Source: Nocardia niwae NBRC 108934 = DSM 45340 (GTDB lineage Bacteria > Actinomycetota > Actinomycetes > Mycobacteriales > Mycobacteriaceae). Taken from it: DNA of 64,000 nucleotides. The stretch covers positions 62,001 to 126,000 of the forward strand of contig NZ_BDCK01000038.1 of NCBI RefSeq assembly GCF_001613465.1, in the 5' to 3' direction. Of the stretch, positions 1 to 8,496 are shown one piece after another. The notes under the pieces are model-generated. The model had not been told where the DNA came from. It searched no databases and saw only the letters and a program-made list of their open reading frames with translations. The stretch's first letter is position 1; each line of letters opens with the position of its first letter. The position numbers were made by a program, and so were the translations under genes.

Positions 1-957
1 GCCACCGCGCTGCAACGGCAAGGCCAGCTCGGCCTGTGGGCGCCCATGCTCGGGCAGGAGGCCGCCCAGGTCGGCTCCGCACACGCGCTGCACCCCGACG
101 ACTACGTGTTCTGCAGCTATCGCGAGACGGCGGTCGCCTACTGCCGCGGCGTGCCGCCCACCGATCTCACCCGGCTGTGGCGCGGCGTCGCCCACCATTG
201 CTGGGATCCGCACGCGGTGAACATGACAAATCCCAATATCGTCGTGGGCTCCCAAGGGTTGCACGCGACCGGTTACGCGTTCGCGGCCCATTTGGACGGC
301 GCGGAGATCGCCACGATCGCCTATTTCGGCGACGGCGCCAGCAGCCAAGGCGATCTGGCCGAAGCGCTCGGGTTCGCCGCGACCTGGAGCGCGCCTGTCG
401 TGTTCTTCTGCCAGAACAACCAGTGGGCGATCAGCGCGCCGGTGCGGGTGCAGAGCGCGACGCCGATCGCTCGCCGCGCGTACGGCTACGGCATGCCGGG
501 CAGGCAGGTCGACGGCAACGACGTGCTCGCCGTGCTCGCGGTCACCAGGCAGGCGATCGCGCGGGCGCGCTCGGGCGGCGGCCCGTCGTTCATCGAGGCG
601 CTCACCTACCGGATGGGTCCGCACACCACGGCGGACGATCCCACCCGTTACCGCTCGGCCGCCGAGACCGAGCAGTGGGCGCGGCGCGATCCGATCGATC
701 GGATCCGCAGGCTGCTCGAGCGCGAGGGGCACTGGGACGACGCGTTCGCGAGCCGAGTCGCCGAGCGGTCGGACGCGGTGGCCCGAGCAGTGCGCGGCGC
801 GACCACCGGCCTGCCCGATCCCGCGCCGAGCGAGCTGTTCGACCACGTCTACACCACCCCGCATCCGCTGATCACCGAGCAGCGGCGGGCGTACGCGGAG
901 TACTTGGCCGGCGATCCCGGCGGGTCCTCCGCACGAGGAGAAGGAGTCCCGCGATGA
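1..957 (+). CDS. bkdA: Branched-chain 2-oxoacid dehydrogenase E1 component, alpha subunit (5' end missing)
   Basis: Thiamine-diphosphate-dependent decarboxylating subunit of a 2-oxoacid dehydrogenase complex. The reading frame is open from base 1, so the N-terminus lies outside the window; 318 codons remain. The ThDP motif is visible as GDGASSQGD followed about 25 residues later by QNNQWAIS, and the YGMPG...VDGND segment is typical of E1alpha. Its TGA overlaps the ATG of the E1beta gene (ATGA at 954-957), so translation is probably coupled. Branched-chain 2-oxoacids are inferred as substrate from the separate alpha and beta subunits and the short E2; a pyruvate-type substrate cannot be excluded. 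Confidence 0.88.
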   Translation, partial: ATALQRQGQLGLWAPMLGQEAAQVGSAHALHPDDYVFCSYRETAVAYCRGVPPTDLTRLWRGVAHHCWDPHAVNMTNPNIVVGSQGLHATGYAFAAHLDGAEIATIAYFGDGASSQGDLAEALGFAATWSAPVVFFCQNNQWAISAPVRVQSATPIARRAYGYGMPGRQVDGNDVLAVLAVTRQAIARARSGGGPSFIEALTYRMGPHTTADDPTRYRSAAETEQWARRDPIDRIRRLLEREGHWDDAFASRVAERSDAVARAVRGATTGLPDPAPSELFDHVYTTPHPLITEQRRAYAEYLAGDPGGSSARGEGVPR

Positions 958-1937
958 TCACCACCTTCGCCGCCGCGCTCAACACCGGCCTGCGCCGCGC
1001 GCTGGAGGACGATCCGAAGGTCCTGCTGATGGGCGAGGACATCGGCCGCCTCGGCGGAGTGTTCCGGGTGACCGACAGCTTGCAGAAGGACTTCGGCGAC
1101 AACCGCGTCATCGACACGCCGCTGGCCGAATCCGGCATCGTCGGAACGGCTTTCGGCATGGCGCTGCGGGGCTACCGGCCGGTGTGCGAGATCCAGTTCG
1201 ACGGGTTCGTCTATCCCGCGTTCGACCAGATCGTCTCGCACGTGGCCAAGATCAATTACCGGACGCAGGGAAAAGTGCACGCGCCCTTGACCATTCGCAT
1301 ACCGTTCGGCGGCGGCATCGGCTCGGTGGAGCACCACTCCGAGTCCCCCGAAGTGTACTTCGCGCACACCGCCGGGCTGCGCGTCGTCACACCGAGCAAT
1401 CCGGCGGACGCGTACTCGATGATCCGCGCGGCGATCGCGCTGAACGACCCGGTGATCTTCTTCGAACCCAAGCGCAGGTACTGGGACAAGGCCGAGGTCG
1501 ACTTCGCCGCGCTCGACCGCGACGGCGGCCTGCCACTGGATCGCGCGCGCGTGTGCACCACGGGTTCGGACGCGACCGTCGTCGCCTACGGCGGAACCGT
1601 GGCCACCGCGCTGTCGGCCGCGCGGATCGCCGCGCGGGAAGGACACGCGCTCGAGGTGATCGACCTGCGCAGCCTCTCGCCGATCGACTTCGACACCGTC
1701 GAGGAGTCGGTCGCCAAGACCGGGCGGCTGATCGTCACGCACGAGGCCCCGGTGTTCGCCGGGCTCGGCGCCGAGATCGCCGCGCGCATCACCGAGCGCT
1801 GCTTCTATCACCTGGAGGCGCCCGTGCTGCGCGTCGGCGGCTTCGACATCCCCTACCCCCCGGCTAAGCTCGAGAAGCACCATCTGCCCGACCCAGACCG
1901 CATTCTCGACGCGGTCGACCGTTCCCTCGCCGCGTGA
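954..1937 (+). CDS. bkdB: Branched-chain 2-oxoacid dehydrogenase E1 component, beta subunit
   Basis: 327 residues, the normal length for a separate E1beta. It completes the E1 alpha2beta2 tetramer that decarboxylates the 2-oxoacid and passes the acyl group to lipoyl-E2. The family signatures MGEDIGRLGGVFRVT near the N-terminus, the IRIPFGGGIG loop and the ...EAPVFAGLGAEIAARI C-terminal transketolase domain are all present. The start is fixed by the 4-base overlap with the upstream alpha gene. The product supplies branched acyl-CoA starters or degrades Val/Leu/Ile. Confidence 0.92.
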   Translation: MITTFAAALNTGLRRALEDDPKVLLMGEDIGRLGGVFRVTDSLQKDFGDNRVIDTPLAESGIVGTAFGMALRGYRPVCEIQFDGFVYPAFDQIVSHVAKINYRTQGKVHAPLTIRIPFGGGIGSVEHHSESPEVYFAHTAGLRVVTPSNPADAYSMIRAAIALNDPVIFFEPKRRYWDKAEVDFAALDRDGGLPLDRARVCTTGSDATVVAYGGTVATALSAARIAAREGHALEVIDLRSLSPIDFDTVEESVAKTGRLIVTHEAPVFAGLGAEIAARITERCFYHLEAPVLRVGGFDIPYPPAKLEKHHLPDPDRILDAVDRSLAA

Positions 1938-1967
1938 GGCGAGCTGCGCCGTAATGCGAGGTGCCGC

Positions 1968-3284
1968 GTGGAAAACCAGGCCCGCCAGGATCTTCCGGCG
2001 TCCGTGCTGGAGTTCCGGCTGCCGGATCTCGGGGAAGGGCTGGCCGACGCCGAACTGGTGTCGTGGGCGGTGGCGGTCGGCGACACGGTCGAGTTGAACC
2101 AGACCATCGCCGACGTGGAGACGGCCAAGGCGCTCGTCTCGTTGCCGTCGCCGTTCGCGGGCCGGGTGCTCGAATTGCTGGCGCGACCGGGCGACACCGT
2201 CGCGGTCGGGGCGCCGCTGATCCGCGTCCTGGCGGCCGGAGCCGACGACACGAGCGAGGCGGGCCGCGCCTCGGTCTTGGTCGGCTACGGCCCCGAGGCG
2301 GAAGCGACATCCCGACGGCGTCCACCCGCGCAACCCGGCGTTGCGTCGCCCGACGAACTCCACGAGCCGCAGGCACCGGACAGCGCGCCCGCCGCGGCGC
2401 GAGCGGCGGCGACGCCTGCGGCGCGGAAACTGGCTCGCGAACTCGGTCTGGACCTGTGGTTCATCGCCGGTTCCGGGCCGGGCGGCGCGGTCACCGTCGA
2501 GGACGTGCGCGGCGCGGTGCCTGTCTCGGCGCCGCGTCCGGCCGAGCCGGCCGCCGCACCCGCCGAAGCGATCCGGCCGTCCGCGCGCGAGGAACGCACC
2601 CCGATCGGCGGCATCCGCAAGCGCACCGCCGCGGCCATGCTCACCAGCGCCCGCACCATCCCGCAGGCCAGCGTCTTCGTCACCGTGGACTGCACCGCCT
2701 CGATGGAACTCCTGGATCACCTGCGCAGCACGAAATCCTTCGCGAGCCTGCCCCTGACACCGCTGGCGCTGGCCGCCAAGGCGACGCTGGCCGCGCTCGC
2801 CGACTTTCCCGGCATGAACGTCTGCTGGGACGAGGCCGCTCAGGAGATCGTCACCAAGCACTACGTCAATCTGGGCATCGCGGTGGCCACGGAGCGTGGG
2901 CTGCTGGTCCCGAACATCAAGGACGCGCAGACCCTGAATCTGCGCGACCTGACCCGGGAGATCGGCTGGCTCGCCGACACCGCCCGCGCGGGCGACGCGA
3001 CGCCCGCCGACCTGCGCGGCGGCACGTTCACCATCACCAACGTCGGCGTTTTCGGCGTGGACGCCGGAGTCCCGCTGGTCAATCCGGGCGAGTCCGCGAT
3101 CCTGTGCCTCGGCGCGATCGGCAAGCGGCCGTGGGTGGTGCGCGACGAGATCGCCATCCGGTGGGTGACCACGCTCGGCGTGAGCTTCGACCATCGCATG
3201 ATCGACGGCGAACTCGCCTCCCGCTTCCTGGCCGGCATCGGGGGATTCCTGGAAGACCCGCTCACCCTGCTCGGCCGCGCGTGA
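1968..3284 (+). CDS. bkdC: Dihydrolipoamide acyltransferase E2 of the branched-chain 2-oxoacid dehydrogenase complex
   Basis: 438 residues from a GTG start. Domains in order: one lipoyl domain (about 15-90; lipoyl lysine K54 in DVETAKALV), an Ala/Pro linker, the peripheral subunit-binding domain (about 149-183), another linker, and the catalytic acyltransferase domain (about 210-438) with the active-site motif DHRMIDG near the C-terminus. It follows E1beta by 30 bases in the same direction. The operon ends here without an E3, so dihydrolipoamide dehydrogenase (lpd) must be encoded elsewhere, as in M. tuberculosis. Confidence 0.93.
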   Translation: MENQARQDLPASVLEFRLPDLGEGLADAELVSWAVAVGDTVELNQTIADVETAKALVSLPSPFAGRVLELLARPGDTVAVGAPLIRVLAAGADDTSEAGRASVLVGYGPEAEATSRRRPPAQPGVASPDELHEPQAPDSAPAAARAAATPAARKLARELGLDLWFIAGSGPGGAVTVEDVRGAVPVSAPRPAEPAAAPAEAIRPSAREERTPIGGIRKRTAAAMLTSARTIPQASVFVTVDCTASMELLDHLRSTKSFASLPLTPLALAAKATLAALADFPGMNVCWDEAAQEIVTKHYVNLGIAVATERGLLVPNIKDAQTLNLRDLTREIGWLADTARAGDATPADLRGGTFTITNVGVFGVDAGVPLVNPGESAILCLGAIGKRPWVVRDEIAIRWVTTLGVSFDHRMIDGELASRFLAGIGGFLEDPLTLLGRA

Positions 3285-3302
3285 TGCCGGTGCGGCGCGG
3301 CG

Positions 3303-3725
3303 TCAGTCCGTGACGAGCGCCGCCGCGGCCGTCCGGATGACCTGAGGGATCTCGACCGGCTTGCGGGTCTCGGCGTCCACGTAGACGTGCACGAAGACCC
3401 CGGTGGCCGACAGTTCCAGCGCGCCGTCGGCCTCGCGGAAGATGGCCAGATCGTAGGTGATGCTGGAGCGGCCGAGCCGGGAGATGCGCAAGCCGACCTG
3501 CACCTGGTCGGGGAAGCTGATCGAGCCGAGAAACTGACAGGAGGTCTGTGCCACCACACCGAGCGCGGGCAACTCGCGGATATCGGTTCCGGTGGCGCGC
3601 ATCAACCACGCGTTGACCGCGGTGTCGAAGTACGAGTAATAGGTCACGTTGTTGACGTGCCCATAGTGGTCGTTGTCGGCCCACCGGGTCGGCACCGGCC
3701 AGAGCACCGGATACTGCTGCGTCAC
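3303..3725 (-). CDS. Hotdog-fold acyl-CoA thioesterase (4HBT family)
   Basis: 140 residues, the usual length of a single hotdog domain. The N-terminal motif RWADNDHYGHVNNVTYYSYFD carries the Asp and Asn/His signature of the 4-hydroxybenzoyl-CoA thioesterase/YbgC group, where the Asp is catalytic. It probably hydrolyses an acyl-CoA; the substrate cannot be told from sequence. It is convergent with the E2 gene (18 bases between stops), so it is a separate transcription unit. An acyl-CoA product of the neighbouring dehydrogenase complex is only a guess. Confidence 0.85.
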   Translation of the reverse strand: MTQQYPVLWPVPTRWADNDHYGHVNNVTYYSYFDTAVNAWLMRATGTDIRELPALGVVAQTSCQFLGSISFPDQVQVGLRISRLGRSSITYDLAIFREADGALELSATGVFVHVYVDAETRKPVEIPQVIRTAAAALVTD

Positions 3726-3782
3726 CCGGCCGACGATAGCTCAGTGGATGTCGTGCCGCGTCCAGCGCGCCGCGTGCGGGGC

Positions 3783-4769
3783 CTACGTGGCTACGCGAGT
3801 TCCCTCCTCCGGCCCCGACCGCACACGGCTGTGCCGGTGATCGCGCGGAGAGACGCCGAAGTGCCGCTTGAATGCGGTGCTCAGCGCGAACGCGCTGCCG
3901 TAGCCGACCTGCCGCGCGATGGCCTCGATGGTGGCGTCGGACTCCTGCAGCAGGTCGGCGGCCAGCGCCAGCCGCCATTCGGTGAGGAACGCCATCGGCG
4001 GCTCGCCCACCAGATCGGTGAACCGGCGCGCCAGCGCGGCCCGCGACACGCCCACCGCGTCGGCCAGGCCCGCCACCGTCCACCCGTGCGCCGGATTGTG
4101 CTGGAGCAGGCGCAGGGCCTTGCCGACCAGCGGGTCACCGTACGCGTGGTACCAGGCGGGCGCGTCGTTGCGGGAGAACCAGGCACGCAGCGCGGCGATC
4201 AGCACCAGATCCAGCAGGCGATCCAGCACCGCGCTCTGCGCGGGCTCGTCCCTGGTCACCTCGTCGACGAGAATGTCGAGCACCCGGCTGTCGAACTCGT
4301 GGCGCTGCAACACCAGCACCGGCGGAAGCGCGCGCAACAGGCGCCGGCTGGCCGCGCCCGCGGACTCGTAGGTTCCGGTGACCATGAGCGTCGCGCCGTT
4401 CGGATCGGTCCCCCACTGCCGAACTCCCAGACTGAGTGTCTCGCAGAGGATCTCACCCTCCGGCGTCTTCGTCACCTGACCGGGATGGATGATGATCTGC
4501 GGTTCGGTCGCCGGGTCGTCGGCCACCGTGTACGGCGTGGGCCCGCGGAAGATCGCGACATCGCCCGCGCCGAGCTGCCGCGGCGCGCCCTCGTCGGTGA
4601 CGATCCACGCGCCGCCGCGAATCATCGACAGCACGGTCAGTGGAGCCTCGTCCTGGATGCGCAGCGACCACGGCGGATCCAGCAGCGAGCACATCAGGAA
4701 CGCGCCGCGAGCGCGAGGGCCTTCGAGCAGACTGGCGAGCGCATCCACGCTCCTACAGTAGACGATCAC
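3783..4769 (-). CDS. AraC/XylS family transcriptional regulator
   Basis: 328 residues from a GTG start; a second GTG at 4748 would also give a normal N-terminus. The first ~180 residues form a cupin-like sensor domain of the AraC_binding_2/cupin_6 type. The C-terminal ~100 residues carry two helix-turn-helix units (WTVAGLADAVGVSRAALARRF and ATIEAIARQVGYGSAFALSTAFKR) ending in GVSPRDHR. It is divergent from the broken NmrA-like gene with about 60 bases between them. AraC regulators of this subgroup often control a divergent NAD(P)-binding or oxidoreductase gene, so that gene is the likely former target. Confidence 0.9.
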   Translation of the reverse strand: MIVYCRSVDALASLLEGPRARGAFLMCSLLDPPWSLRIQDEAPLTVLSMIRGGAWIVTDEGAPRQLGAGDVAIFRGPTPYTVADDPATEPQIIIHPGQVTKTPEGEILCETLSLGVRQWGTDPNGATLMVTGTYESAGAASRRLLRALPPVLVLQRHEFDSRVLDILVDEVTRDEPAQSAVLDRLLDLVLIAALRAWFSRNDAPAWYHAYGDPLVGKALRLLQHNPAHGWTVAGLADAVGVSRAALARRFTDLVGEPPMAFLTEWRLALAADLLQESDATIEAIARQVGYGSAFALSTAFKRHFGVSPRDHRHSRVRSGPEEGTRVAT

Positions 4770-4828
4770 GCATGATCATGAGCCGTTGAGCCATGTTCCG
4801 TCTCAACCGCGGCGGATGTACTGAATCC

Positions 4829-5684
4829 ATGACACACACCACCGCTGACCGGCACCCATCCTCGTCACCGGCGGCACCGGCAAGACCGGCAGTCGCGTCG
4901 ACACCCGGCTGCGTGCGGCCGGGCGCCCGGTCCGGATCGGCTCACGGGCGGCGGAAATCCCGTTCGACTGGGCCGACCGCGGCACCTGGCCTGCCGCGCT
5001 TTCCGGCGTGCGAACCGTCTATCTCGCGTTCCAACCGGACCTCGCGGTGCCGGGCGCCCCGGAGGTGATCCGCGCGTTCACCGCCGCCGCCGCGCACGCG
5101 GGCGTGCGCAAGCTGGTGCTGCTGTCCGGCCGGGGCGAACCGGAGGCCGCGCGATGCGAGCGGATCGTCCGGGAGAGCGGGCTGAACTGGACGTGGTGCG
5201 CTGCAGCTTCTTCGCGCAGAACTTCAGCGAGGGCGCGTTCGCCGACCACCTGGTGGCCGGCGAACGCGCGCTGCCCAACGGTCACGTGCCCGAACCGTTC
5301 GTGCACGCCGACGACGTCGCCGACGTGGCCGTCGCCGCGCTCACTTCGGACCGGCACGACGGCGAGAGCTACGAGCTGACCGGCCCGCGATCGGTCACCT
5401 TCGGCGAAGCGGTCGCGGAGATCGCCGCCGCGACCGGGCGGCCGATCGCCTTCGTGCCGATCTCCCGGACGGCTTTCGTCACCGCGCTCACCGAATCCGC
5501 CGTGCCCGCCGACCTGGTGAGCCTGCTCGACTACCTGTTCGGCGCGGTGCTCGACGGGCGCAACGCCGAACCGGCCGACGGTGTGCACCGCGCGCTCGGC
5601 CGCAGTCCGAAGGATTTCGCCGACTTCGTGATGGAGACGGCGACCACGGGAATCTGGAATGCCCCGGCCGCACGAAACGTTTGA
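4829..5684 (+). pseudogene. NmrA-like NAD(P)-binding protein, disrupted by two frameshifts
   Basis: Conceptual translation needs three frames. ATG 4829 opens frame 2 (MTHTTADRH). The Rossmann motif ILVTGGTGKTGSRV begins at 4858 in frame 1, with a stop in that frame just upstream at 4846. After SGLNWTW near 5195 the homology moves to frame 3 (VRCSFFAQNFSEGAF to the stop at 5684). Each shift is what loss of one base would cause. The whole would be about 285 residues, normal for NmrA/TMR-type atypical SDR redox sensors. The codons otherwise look intact, so the lesions are recent or are assembly errors. Confidence 0.78.
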
Positions 5685-5823
5685 CATGGTGAAGAAGACT
5701 CGCTCGCGGACGTGGCGCGCAGCGTGGCGCGTCCCGCACGGCCGCACGACCAGGTCGACGGAGCCCTGGGCCGGTTCCGCGGGCGAGGCCGACCGAGGCG
5801 GACGTTTTCTCGGTACCGTCGAT

Positions 5824-7140
5824 ATGGTGTTGAGCCCGACGGTCGATCGCCCGGTCCGCGTCGCGCGCGCCGCCGTGTTCACGGTCTTCGCGTTGAACGG
5901 CTTGCTGCTCGCCATGTGGGTGGTGCACATTCCGGTCATCACCGACCGCACGGGCGTCTCGAAATCCACGCTGGGCATGTTCATCCTGCTGATGTCCGGT
6001 GCGGGCATCGCGGGGATGCGGCTGGCCGGGCCGCTCGCCGATCGGTTCGGCAGCAGGGCGCTGGTCGGGGCGGCCGCGTGCATCGCGTCGGTGGCGGTGG
6101 TCGGCCCCGGCCTCGCCACCGGACCGTTCACTTTGGCGGCAGCACTGGCCTGCTTCGGTTTCGGCAACGGCGCGCTGGACGTGTCGATGAACACCCAGGC
6201 GGTGCTGGTGGAACGTGCCTACCGGCGTCCGATCATGGCCGCTTTCCACGCGTTGTTCTCCGGCGGCGGCCTGCTCGGTTCACTGCTCGCAGCCGCCGCG
6301 CTCCGCGCGGGCTGGGACATCCGGGTGACCCTGATGCTCGCCTCCGTCGGCTGTATCGCGCTGACCCTCACGCTGGTGCCACGGTTGCTGCGCGAGAACA
6401 GCTCCGGTGCGGACGCGCCCCATGAGGTCGCTTCGGTGCACGCCGCCGACCTCGAAGACACACCGCTGGACCACGAAGCGACATCGCCCGAGAGCGCTCC
6501 GTCCCGGCACGATGTCATGCCGATCGGCGCCCCGCTCGACCCGCCCGGCGGTGAGCGGCCGGCCCCCGCGCGGCTCGACGCTGCCGATCGCGGCCGAAAG
6601 GTGTTCGCGCTGGCCGCGATCGCCTTCACGCTGCTGCTGGCCGAGGGGGTGGCCGCCGACTGGAGCGCCTTGCAGATGCGCGAGCATCTGGACGCCGACG
6701 CGGCGACCGCGGCCCTCGCCTTCGGTGCCTTCTCCACCACGATGACGATCGGCCGTTTCGGTACCGACCGGGTCAGCCACGTCTTCGGCCGGGTCGCGGT
6801 GGTGCGCTACGGCTCGCTCATCGCGGCCGTCGGCCTCGGAGTGATCGTCGTCTCGCCGTGGATTCCGCTGACGCTGCTCGGCTGGACCATGGCGGGGCTC
6901 GGCCTCGCCGGCGGCATTCCGCAGATCTTCACCGCGGCAGGGAATCTCGGCTCCGCCCGGGCCGCTACGGACATGTCGCGGGTGTTCAGCATCGGCTATC
7001 TCGGACTGCTCGCCGGGCCCACGATCATCGGCTGGCTCACCGCCGTGATGTCGCTGACCACGGCGATGATCGTGCCGATGATCGCGATACTGCTCTGCTG
7101 CCGGTACGCGAACGTCGTCGCCACGCCGCGCGCGGATTGA
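5824..7140 (+). CDS. MFS transporter
   Basis: 438 residues with about 12 hydrophobic segments in two halves, separated by a polar stretch around residues 200-260. The loop between TM2 and TM3 reads GPLADRFGSRALVG, matching the MFS motif A pattern. Resembles the YbjJ/FucP-like MFS subgroup found in actinobacteria; the substrate is unknown. The ATG at 5824 is chosen because the membrane-spanning part begins about 20 residues later, while the upstream in-frame extension to 5659 is Arg-rich and not transporter-like. Confidence 0.88.
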   Translation: MVLSPTVDRPVRVARAAVFTVFALNGLLLAMWVVHIPVITDRTGVSKSTLGMFILLMSGAGIAGMRLAGPLADRFGSRALVGAAACIASVAVVGPGLATGPFTLAAALACFGFGNGALDVSMNTQAVLVERAYRRPIMAAFHALFSGGGLLGSLLAAAALRAGWDIRVTLMLASVGCIALTLTLVPRLLRENSSGADAPHEVASVHAADLEDTPLDHEATSPESAPSRHDVMPIGAPLDPPGGERPAPARLDAADRGRKVFALAAIAFTLLLAEGVAADWSALQMREHLDADAATAALAFGAFSTTMTIGRFGTDRVSHVFGRVAVVRYGSLIAAVGLGVIVVSPWIPLTLLGWTMAGLGLAGGIPQIFTAAGNLGSARAATDMSRVFSIGYLGLLAGPTIIGWLTAVMSLTTAMIVPMIAILLCCRYANVVATPRAD

Positions 7141-7143
7141 GGA

Positions 7144-7593
7144 TCAGAGGTCCAGCGTCAGTTCGACCATCGGCACCGCATCGATACCCCTGCCGGTGGC
7201 TTCCTCGACTATCCGGCCGAGATTCCGGTATGCCCGGGGATGGACGCGCCGGTACTCGTCGAGGACGAGGGCGGACTCGTCCGCGCTCAGCACCCGGGCC
7301 AGCGCTGGAACCCGTACGTGCGCGGCGATACTCACGTGACAGTGCGGATCGGCGGCGAGATTGCGGAACCACTGCGCCTCGGCGCCGAATCCGGACGCGA
7401 TCACCACGCGGTCGCGCCTGGGCCGGGCCACGGTCTCCAACGCCACATATCGTGCTTTCCCCGAGCTGCGGCCGGTGTGTTCCAGCAGCAGGAGCCGTCC
7501 GCCCAACAGGAAGCCGAGCCTGGCGCGGAACACCGTGATCGGCGCGCGCACAAACCATCTGTTCCGCAGTAATCGCGCGCCGATGCTCGTCAT
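7144..7593 (-). CDS. Deazaflavin (F420)-dependent nitroreductase-family protein (DUF385)
   Basis: 149 residues. The core LLLLEHTGRSSGKARYVALETVARPRRDRVVIASGFG...WFRNLAADP is diagnostic for the DUF385 split-barrel family that includes M. tuberculosis Ddn, most of whose members bind coenzyme F420. Start ATG 7593 (MTSIGARLLRN) is preferred; the longer upstream frame is Arg/Ser-rich and unlike the family. It is convergent with the MFS gene and lies 22 bases downstream of the LppU-like gene on the same strand. Presumably a cytosolic or membrane-associated reductase of unknown substrate. Confidence 0.87.
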   Translation of the reverse strand: MTSIGARLLRNRWFVRAPITVFRARLGFLLGGRLLLLEHTGRSSGKARYVALETVARPRRDRVVIASGFGAEAQWFRNLAADPHCHVSIAAHVRVPALARVLSADESALVLDEYRRVHPRAYRNLGRIVEEATGRGIDAVPMVELTLDL

Positions 7594-7615
7594 CGTTGCA
7601 GGCCGGTGCCGACCG

Positions 7616-8359
7616 CTACTTCGGCGGCACCAGGCACAGGGTGATCGGCTCGGGCTTCGGGTAGACGATCGTGTCGTTCTCGGTCGCCTTCGCTCCGCAG
7701 GCGGATTTGTCCGCGGTGCCGCGCACGATCCGGCCGATCTTGAAGTCCGCCGCCGAGCCACAGGCCACTTTGGTGCTGGCGCCGAGGAAACCGCCGTCGA
7801 TGCAGTCGCCCTCCTTGACGTTCAGCCGCAGGCACAGCGTGTACTCGTTGCTGCCGGTCTGGTAGTAGCTGGCGTAGTCCTTGGTGGGGCAATCCGAGTT
7901 CGATCCGTCGAGCCGTTGCGCCACCACGTAGTTGGCTTCGGCATCGGAGCATTCCCTGGTCTCGAACTCGGCTTTGACCGTGGTGCCCGACAATTTCGCG
8001 CACTGACCGATCTCGATCTTCTCGCCGTCGGAACGGAACACGGTGCGGGCGCCGACGACCAGCAGGCCGAGCACCACGACGACACCGAGCACGGCCAGGA
8101 TCTTGCCGACTCCGCCACCGCCGCTCCGATTTTGCTGAGGCGGCGGTCCCGGCGGCGGGAAACCCCCACCGGGATAGCCGGGCTGCGGCGGGAAACCGCC
8201 TTGCGGCGGATAGCCCGGCTGCGGCTGCCCGGGCTGAGGGTAGCCCGGCGGCTGACCGGGATAACCCGGCTGGCCCGGGTAGCCCTGCGGCGCACCCCCG
8301 GGCGGTTGCTGTGGATAGCCGGGCTGACCTGGCTGTGGATAGTTCGGTGGTGTGGTCAT
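7616..8359 (-). CDS. LppU/SCO3897-like membrane protein with Pro-Gly-Tyr-Gln-rich N-terminus
   Basis: 247 residues. Residues 1-75 are a low-complexity tract of PGYP/GQP repeats, followed by one transmembrane helix (ILAVLGVVVVLGLLVVGARTVF) and a ~140-residue extracytoplasmic domain with several cysteines that probably form disulfides. This architecture matches the actinobacterial LppU/SCO3897 family of unknown function. The start is set by a strong GGGGAGGGG ribosome-binding site before ATG 8359. It lies in tandem with the F420-type protein. The N-terminal repeats may bind the cell envelope or other repeat-rich proteins, but this is speculative. Confidence 0.82.
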   Translation of the reverse strand: MTTPPNYPQPGQPGYPQQPPGGAPQGYPGQPGYPGQPPGYPQPGQPQPGYPPQGGFPPQPGYPGGGFPPPGPPPQQNRSGGGGVGKILAVLGVVVVLGLLVVGARTVFRSDGEKIEIGQCAKLSGTTVKAEFETRECSDAEANYVVAQRLDGSNSDCPTKDYASYYQTGSNEYTLCLRLNVKEGDCIDGGFLGASTKVACGSAADFKIGRIVRGTADKSACGAKATENDTIVYPKPEPITLCLVPPK

Positions 8360-8496
8360 GGATCCCCTCCCCGGGTCTCGCGTGGTTCCGTGCGCACAGG
8401 CGACGGGCGAACCCATGGAATCTAGCCGATCGGAGCGAGCCCCGCCCCGGCGCCGGACCGGTCATCCGGCACAACGGCTTCGGCTGCTCCGGGTCG

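Noticed and set aside
849..3194. Long open frame antisense to the bkd operon (781 codons)
   Set aside because: Arg/Gly/His-rich translation mirroring the third-position GC of the sense genes; E1beta and E2 on the other strand are unambiguous.
1..3284. Pyruvate dehydrogenase complex
   Set aside because: Actinobacteria normally use a homodimeric AceE for pyruvate; separate E1alpha/E1beta with this E2 fit the branched-chain complex better, though substrate was not proven.
8160..8340. Tandem DNA repeat or CRISPR-like array in the Gly/Pro region
   Set aside because: The repetition is coding: it encodes the PGYP/GQP tract of the LppU-like protein, with irregular unit length and no spacers.
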